Below are positions 59,808 through 64,000 of a DNA stretch of 64,000 nt, one piece after another (within the stretch, counting starts at the first letter, position 1; every line of letters starts with the position of its first letter). The DNA is from Roseomonas aerilata DSM 19363 (GTDB lineage Bacteria > Pseudomonadota > Alphaproteobacteria > Acetobacterales > Acetobacteraceae). A program made the translations under genes and the position numbers. The notes below the pieces were generated by a model. The model saw only the letters and a list, made by a program, of their open reading frames with translations, was not told the DNA's origin and ran no database searches. The DNA lies in assembly GCF_000711725.1 (NCBI RefSeq), contig NZ_JONP01000009.1:124001-188000 (forward strand), read 5' to 3'.

Positions 59808-59983
59808 CGGACCAACCCCCTTGTGCCGCACCGGGCGGCGCGGGATTGCGACCTGTCCGGGCCGCCGCGTCAAGCACCCGCTGCCGGTGCCGGGCACCGG
59901 ATTCCGCCGAAAGTTTATGTCCGGGCACCGAGCCGCGGCTCAAATCCGCGTCAGTTCGCGGCCGGCGGATGAAAGGCCGAGTC

Positions 59984-60196
59984 TCAGGGTGCGGGGGACC
60001 GCCCCAACTGCCACTGGCGCTGCACTTCCGCGTGCACCGCCTCGGACGTTACCCCAGGGCGCACGATGACCTCCGCGCCGTTCAGGCGGAAGCGGTGCGC
60101 CACCCCATCGCGATTCGCCTTCTCGATGCAGCGGTGGATGACGTGGGGCAGGTAGTCGGTCTCGCTTGTCGTGTAGTCCTTTATCGCCTGTGCCAA
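59984..60196 (-). CDS. small protein of unknown function
   Basis: 70 residues from a TTG with GGGAGG five bases upstream, a convincing start. It appears alpha/beta: KDYTTSETDYLPHVIHRCIE then HRFRLNGAEVIVRPGV. There is one Cys and no membrane segment. I do not recognise it. It is downstream of the permease gene on the same strand, with 95 bases between. Confidence 0.65.
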   Translation of the reverse strand: MAQAIKDYTTSETDYLPHVIHRCIEKANRDGVAHRFRLNGAEVIVRPGVTSEAVHAEVQRQWQLGRSPAP

Positions 60197-60291
60197 GGCT
60201 GCCTCCCCTTCTTTGTGGAGCTAGCCTAGGCAGGAGCGGGCGCGAGGTCACGTGGCTTTCGCGCCCCCGTTGCATGACCTCGCCAGGGCCC

Positions 60292-61863
60292 TCAATCGGC
60301 GGGCGCGGCCGCCCTGGGGGAGGGCGCCAGGACCGGCGAGCGCCCGCAGGCATAGAGGAAGCCCGCCACCAGCAAGTAGGCGAGGGTGACGCCGGGGCTG
60401 TGCCCGATCCCCACGGCCTCGCCATGCATGAAGCCGAAGAAGGTGAGGACGGCGCCGGCTGCGGCGAAGGCGGCAGCCTTGGAATATTCCTTCTCGATCA
60501 CGCAGACGGCGATCGCGCCGAGGACCAGCCCCGCGAGGATCGCCCCGCCGCCGAGCACCGCCAGACCCGGGTAGAGCACGCCCAGCCCCGCCAACTTGTC
60601 CATGCCGACGGCCGCCGCGTTCGTGCCCGCGGCGCCCAGCGCCCCGTCCACGAGGTTCTTTGCCCAGGCCGCGAGATGCGGCGCAAGGGCGAGCACCACC
60701 GCCGGCGCGTGGCTTCGCGGCGTCTCCTGGAAGGCCTGCGCGCCGATCAGCATCGCGATGTAGAGCAGGATGGGCGAGATCGCGACGGTGGGGATGAGGT
60801 CCAGCAGCACGGATGCGATGCCGAGCCAGGTGAGCACCAGCACCGCGATGCCAGTGACGAGCGAGTACCCGACCCGCCCACCCATGGCCTTCCAGCCGGG
60901 ATGGCCGATATAGACCGCATTGATGAACGGGTTACCCATGAGGCAGCCGATGAGGCTGATGACGCCATCCGCGGTCAGCACGCGCGTGGTGGGATAGTGG
61001 TCGCCCGCCGCCTCAGCGCTCTCGACATTGTCCATGGCTTCCACGAGGTCGTAGATGCCGAAGGGGATGGCGGTGACGAGGATGACGCCGAGGAACTCGA
61101 AGCCGCCGAAGACATGGCCGAGCGCCGGCACGGGAATCGAGAAGCCGATGTTGCCGAGCGCCGCCAGCAACCGCGAACCGTCCACCCCGCCCACGGGCAT
61201 GCCGATCAGCACGCTCCCCCAAGCCACGAACACGCCGACCGCGATGGCGACCAGCCCCGCCGGGATGCCGCGCGGGTAGCGGAAGCCGCCGAAGAAGGCG
61301 ACCAGGATCACACCGAAGCAGACGAGGCCGATCACAGGCGTCATAAACACCTCCAGCGCCGGCCGCATGGCGATGAAGGTGACGGAAACACCGGCCAACG
61401 TGCCGAGCAGCGCGGCGCGCGGCGTCACGCGCCGGATGAGGGGCGCGATGAAGCCGCCGATCATCAGGATGAAGCTCTGCACGAAGACCCAGGCGAGCCC
61501 CGCCTCCCAGCCGCGCACGGGATTGCCGGTCTGGAGGGAGATCGGCAGCATGATCACCAGCACGACGATGAACATGTGCGGCACGCTGATGCCGGAGGGC
61601 AGGGCGCAGACATCCGCCCGCCCCGTGCGCCGCGCGAGCTGGTAGCCGAGCCAGGCGTAATAGGCGGTGGAGAGGAAGAGCATCAGGCCTACCGCCGGCA
61701 GGATACGCCCGAACGTGATCGCATCCGGCATTTTCAGCACGAAGCGCAGCAGCACGCTGAGCGTGAGGATGTTCACCAGGATGTTCGTGCCGAAGCCGAA
61801 CAACGCGTTCCAGTCCCCTGGCGTCCAAAGCTTCGGCCGGAACGCGCCCGTGCTCGCTGACAT
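60292..61863 (-). CDS. NCS2/AzgA-like permease of unknown substrate
   Basis: 523 residues with 12-14 hydrophobic segments. It begins WTPGDWNALFGFGTNILVNI and has the family's paired half-helix motifs (CALPSGISVPHMFIVVLVI, MGNPFINAVYIGHPGWKAMG) and a middle ETAG-like region replaced by EAMDNVESAEAAGDHY. The NCS2 superfamily imports nucleobases and related heterocycles with protons. It is the last gene of an operon with a biuret-amidohydrolase-like enzyme and an AtzE-like amidase, so a ring-nitrogen compound such as cyanuric acid, barbiturate or a pyrimidine is the likely cargo. ATG chosen at 61863. Confidence 0.85.
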   Translation of the reverse strand: MSASTGAFRPKLWTPGDWNALFGFGTNILVNILTLSVLLRFVLKMPDAITFGRILPAVGLMLFLSTAYYAWLGYQLARRTGRADVCALPSGISVPHMFIVVLVIMLPISLQTGNPVRGWEAGLAWVFVQSFILMIGGFIAPLIRRVTPRAALLGTLAGVSVTFIAMRPALEVFMTPVIGLVCFGVILVAFFGGFRYPRGIPAGLVAIAVGVFVAWGSVLIGMPVGGVDGSRLLAALGNIGFSIPVPALGHVFGGFEFLGVILVTAIPFGIYDLVEAMDNVESAEAAGDHYPTTRVLTADGVISLIGCLMGNPFINAVYIGHPGWKAMGGRVGYSLVTGIAVLVLTWLGIASVLLDLIPTVAISPILLYIAMLIGAQAFQETPRSHAPAVVLALAPHLAAWAKNLVDGALGAAGTNAAAVGMDKLAGLGVLYPGLAVLGGGAILAGLVLGAIAVCVIEKEYSKAAAFAAAGAVLTFFGFMHGEAVGIGHSPGVTLAYLLVAGFLYACGRSPVLAPSPRAAAPAD

Positions 61864-61877
61864 GACCTCGTCCCCTT

Positions 61878-62543
61878 CTACCCGAGCGCCGAGATGGCGG
61901 CCGCCGATGTCGAGACCCAGCCGAAGATCCCGCCCTGGGCCTTGATCATCGCGAGGCCTGCGGCATGGAACTCGGGGAAGTAGGAGGCGCAGCAATCGGC
62001 GAGGACGACGCAGCGGTAACCGCGGTCGTTCGCCTCCCGCACGGTGGTGTGGATGCAGACCTCCGTGGTGACGCCGGCGACAAGCAGCGTCTCCACGCCG
62101 CGATTGCGCAGCATCGTGTCGAGGTCGGTCGCGTAGAAGGCACCCTTGCCGGGCTTGTCGATCACCGGCTCGCCCGACGCTGGTGCGAGTTCCGGTACGA
62201 TGTCATGCCCCGGCTCGCCCCGGACGAGGATACGTCCCATGGGACCGGGGGCGCCGATACGCACCGAGGGGTCACCGCGGGCGATCTTGGCCGGGGGCGC
62301 GTCGGACAGGTCGGGCCTGTGCCCCTCCCGCGTGTGCAGCACGAGCAGCCCGGCGGCCCGGGCGGCATCGAGCACCGTGCGGCAGGGCCCGATGGCGGCA
62401 GCAAGGCGGGAGACATCGTTGCCAAGGCTCTCCCCGAAGCCGCCGGGTTCGAGGAAATCGCGCTGCATGTCGATGATGAGCAGGGCGGTCCGCGCAGGAT
62501 CGATGCTCAGGGGGGCTGGCTCGGCCTCGATCACCTGCGGCAT
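61878..62543 (-). CDS. isochorismatase-fold cysteine hydrolase, biuret amidohydrolase-like
   Basis: 221 residues. The catalytic triad of the cysteine-hydrolase group is Asp25 (IIDMQRDF), Lys130 ([10 protein letters not shown]) and Cys163 ([20 protein letters not shown]). The insert region and the [17 protein letters not shown] tail are characteristic of the biuret-hydrolase/N-carbamoyl type rather than nicotinamidase. It would hydrolyse biuret or a similar diamide to allophanate-like products and ammonia. It lies between an AtzE-like amidase and a permease in one minus-strand operon. Confidence 0.85.
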   Translation of the reverse strand: MPQVIEAEPAPLSIDPARTALLIIDMQRDFLEPGGFGESLGNDVSRLAAAIGPCRTVLDAARAAGLLVLHTREGHRPDLSDAPPAKIARGDPSVRIGAPGPMGRILVRGEPGHDIVPELAPASGEPVIDKPGKGAFYATDLDTMLRNRGVETLLVAGVTTEVCIHTTVREANDRGYRCVVLADCCASYFPEFHAAGLAMIKAQGGIFGWVSTSAAAISALG

Positions 62544-62607
62544 GGACGGCTCTCCATTGCTGCGGCGGGGTAAGCAATACCTGTGCCGAAGCGGCTGCCT
62601 TCTCGCC

Positions 62608-64000
62608 TCAGCCCGCCGCCACGCGGCACCCGACCGCGCCGGCCCGTTCCAGCGCGCGCGCGACGCGCAGGGCGAGGTCCTCCCGCCACGGGGCCGCGAT
62701 CACCTGCACGCCGAGCGGCAGCCCGCCGTCGAGCCAGACCGGCACGGCGCAGACGGGCAGGCCGATGAAGGAGATCGGCTGCGTGAAGACGCCGATATTC
62801 GGTCGCAGCGGCAACGTCGCGCCGTCCATCACGATCGTCGCCTGTCCGATGGCCGGTGCCCGGCAGGGCGTGGAGGGGGCAAGAAGGATGTCGACGTTGT
62901 CAAACAGCGCCAGCACCCTCTCGCGGTACCAGCGGCGGAAACGCTGCGCGCGGTGGACCCAGGCGGCCGGGATCGCGGCGCCCGCGATCAGGCGGTCGCG
63001 CGTTGCGGGATCGAAGTCCCCTGGCCGCTCCCGCAGCCGGTCGAGGTGCAGCGCCGCGCCCTCGGCCGCCGTGATAACGTAGGCGGCGGCGCGGGCCCGC
63101 GCGGCCTCGGGCAGCTCGACGGGGGCCTCTGCCCCGAGCGCGGCAGCCACATGTGCCAGCGCCGCGAAGCAATCGGGATCGCCGTTGCGCGCGAAATGCC
63201 CGCCGAGGACAGCGATGCGCAAGCCACCCGCGCCGTCCTCGATCGCGCCCGACACCGGCTCGGGCGAACGCGGCGCCTGGGCGGGATCGTCGGCGTCGGC
63301 GCCCTGCATGGCGTCGTAGGAGAGCGCGAGATCGGCGACGGAGCGGCCGAGCGGCCCGAGATGGTCGAAGGAACCGACGAAGGGAAAGCTGCCGGCGCGG
63401 CTGAGCCGCCCGTAGGTCGGCTTCAGCCCGAACAACCCGCAGAAGGCCGAGGGCACGCGAATGGAGCCGTTCGTGTCGGAGCCCAGGGCCAGCGGCACCA
63501 TCCCCGCCGCCACCGCGCCGCCCGAGCCGCCGGAGGAGCCGCCTGTCATGCGGGAGGGATCATGCGGGTTGCGCGAGGCGCCGTCATGCGCGTTCTCGCC
63601 GGTGAAGTCATAGGCGTACTCGCCCATGTTCAGCCCGCCGAGGAACACGGCTCCCGCGGCCTCCATCCGCCGCACGAGCGCCCCGTCCCGCGCGGCCGGG
63701 GCGCGCCCTCGGTTGATGAGGGAGCCGGCGCGCGTGGGCAGTCCCTCGATGTCGAAGAGGTTCTTGACCGCGAAGGGCACGCCCGCGAGCGGGCCCGATG
63801 CCTCGCCCGCCGCGCGCCGCGCGTCCACCTGCGCCGCGGTGGCCAGCGCGCGCTCCGCCAGCACGTCGGTGAAGGCGTTCAGCCGCGGGTTCAGCGCCAC
63901 GATGCGCGACAGCGCCGCCTCCGTCACCGCACGCGCCGTTACCTCACCCGCCGAGACGGCGGCCGCGATGGAAGTGGCCGTCGCGCCCGGCCCCGTCACC
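62608..64000 (-). CDS. atzE: AtzE-family amidase, N-terminus at or just beyond the window edge
   Basis: About 463 residues visible from a GTG at 63999; the true start may be upstream. The amidase-signature triad is Lys79 ([10 protein letters not shown]), cis-Ser155 ([11 protein letters not shown]) and nucleophile Ser179 ([12 protein letters not shown]). The stretches [30 protein letters not shown] and [18 protein letters not shown] are closely those of 1-carboxybiuret hydrolase AtzE. That enzyme cleaves 1-carboxybiuret in cyanuric-acid breakdown and normally needs the small partner AtzG, whose gene would lie just right of the window. It is the first visible gene of the minus-strand operon. 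Confidence 0.9.
   Translation of the reverse strand, partial: VTGPGATATSIAAAVSAGEVTARAVTEAALSRIVALNPRLNAFTDVLAERALATAAQVDARRAAGEASGPLAGVPFAVKNLFDIEGLPTRAGSLINRGRAPAARDGALVRRMEAAGAVFLGGLNMGEYAYDFTGENAHDGASRNPHDPSRMTGGSSGGSGGAVAAGMVPLALGSDTNGSIRVPSAFCGLFGLKPTYGRLSRAGSFPFVGSFDHLGPLGRSVADLALSYDAMQGADADDPAQAPRSPEPVSGAIEDGAGGLRIAVLGGHFARNGDPDCFAALAHVAAALGAEAPVELPEAARARAAAYVITAAEGAALHLDRLRERPGDFDPATRDRLIAGAAIPAAWVHRAQRFRRWYRERVLALFDNVDILLAPSTPCRAPAIGQATIVMDGATLPLRPNIGVFTQPISFIGLPVCAVPVWLDGGLPLGVQVIAAPWREDLALRVARALERAGAVGCRVAAG

Noticed and set aside
1-64000. CRISPR arrays, insertion sequences, prophage and tRNA/rRNA genes
   Set aside because: No regular short direct-repeat arrays, transposase or integrase proteins, or RNA-gene structures were recognised by eye; a tRNA search program would be the decisive check.

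Overview
This is a GC-rich (roughly 70%), gene-dense bacterial chromosome segment. The gene content suggests an alphaproteobacterium of the Acetobacteraceae, most like Roseomonas and relatives. The reasons are two orphan Bug-type solute-binding proteins, frequent GTG/TTG starts, a PaoABC-like aldehyde oxidoreductase, an AtzE-type amidase, many small oxidoreductases, and extremely GC-rich intergenic hairpins. This assignment is inference from content; no rRNA or tRNA gene was seen to anchor it. I see no CRISPR array, insertion sequence, prophage or integrase.

Layout. 1-9.9 kb: a membrane-anchored Ala-rich protein cut by the left edge, a CinA-C amidohydrolase, a coiled-coil membrane protein, a polysaccharide deacetylase/Bug pair, an S9 oligopeptidase, greB and htpG. 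10-16.3 kb (minus strand): a paoCBA-type molybdenum aldehyde oxidoreductase, a haloacid-dehalogenase-like protein and an NfeD/SPFH membrane pair. 16.5-23.2 kb: a small deacetylase, a nitronate monooxygenase coupled to an unknown acidic protein, an acyl-CoA dehydrogenase, a secreted alpha/beta hydrolase, a GST and a DUF427 protein. 23.3-29.9 kb: a regulatory-looking divergent region, then GMC oxidoreductase, response regulator, histidine kinase and Do-type protease in one direction, which looks like an envelope-stress unit.

31.4-38.6 kb is the most interesting stretch. It holds a Rieske ferredoxin, a PdxA/TphB-like dehydrogenase, a ferredoxin reductase, a phthalate-type Rieske oxygenase, an unknown 170-residue protein and an IclR regulator of the PcaR/PcaU/PobR type, all on one strand and partly overlapping. 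A Bug binding protein and a class II aldolase-family protein follow, divergently arranged. Together they read as uptake, dihydroxylation, re-aromatisation and possibly decarboxylation of an aromatic carboxylic acid. A repeated 15-bp GTTC-N7-GAAC palindrome, seen before the first gene and again before the oxygenase, fits the IclR operator.

38.7-48.1 kb: an AI-2E-family transporter with a long C-terminal extension, a decayed DUF4142 gene, a TRAP transporter with fused permease, a lipoprotein, an M20 amidohydrolase and a PhoD phosphatase. 48.4-60.2 kb: an Old Yellow Enzyme homologue, cysK, a CoA-transferase/CitE-like lyase pair, an HD-domain protein, a CsbD stress protein, a GH1-like glycosidase, a DHH phosphoesterase and a second coiled-coil protein (lipoprotein). 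60.3-64 kb (minus strand): an AtzE-type amidase, a biuret-amidohydrolase-like cysteine hydrolase and an NCS2-like permease, which look like the lower part of a cyanuric-acid or related N-heterocycle pathway running off the right edge.

Start sites were chosen from Shine-Dalgarno position, overlaps and family N-termini. Convergent gene pairs are commonly separated by strong perfect or near-perfect GC-rich hairpins, which I list as probable bidirectional terminators.
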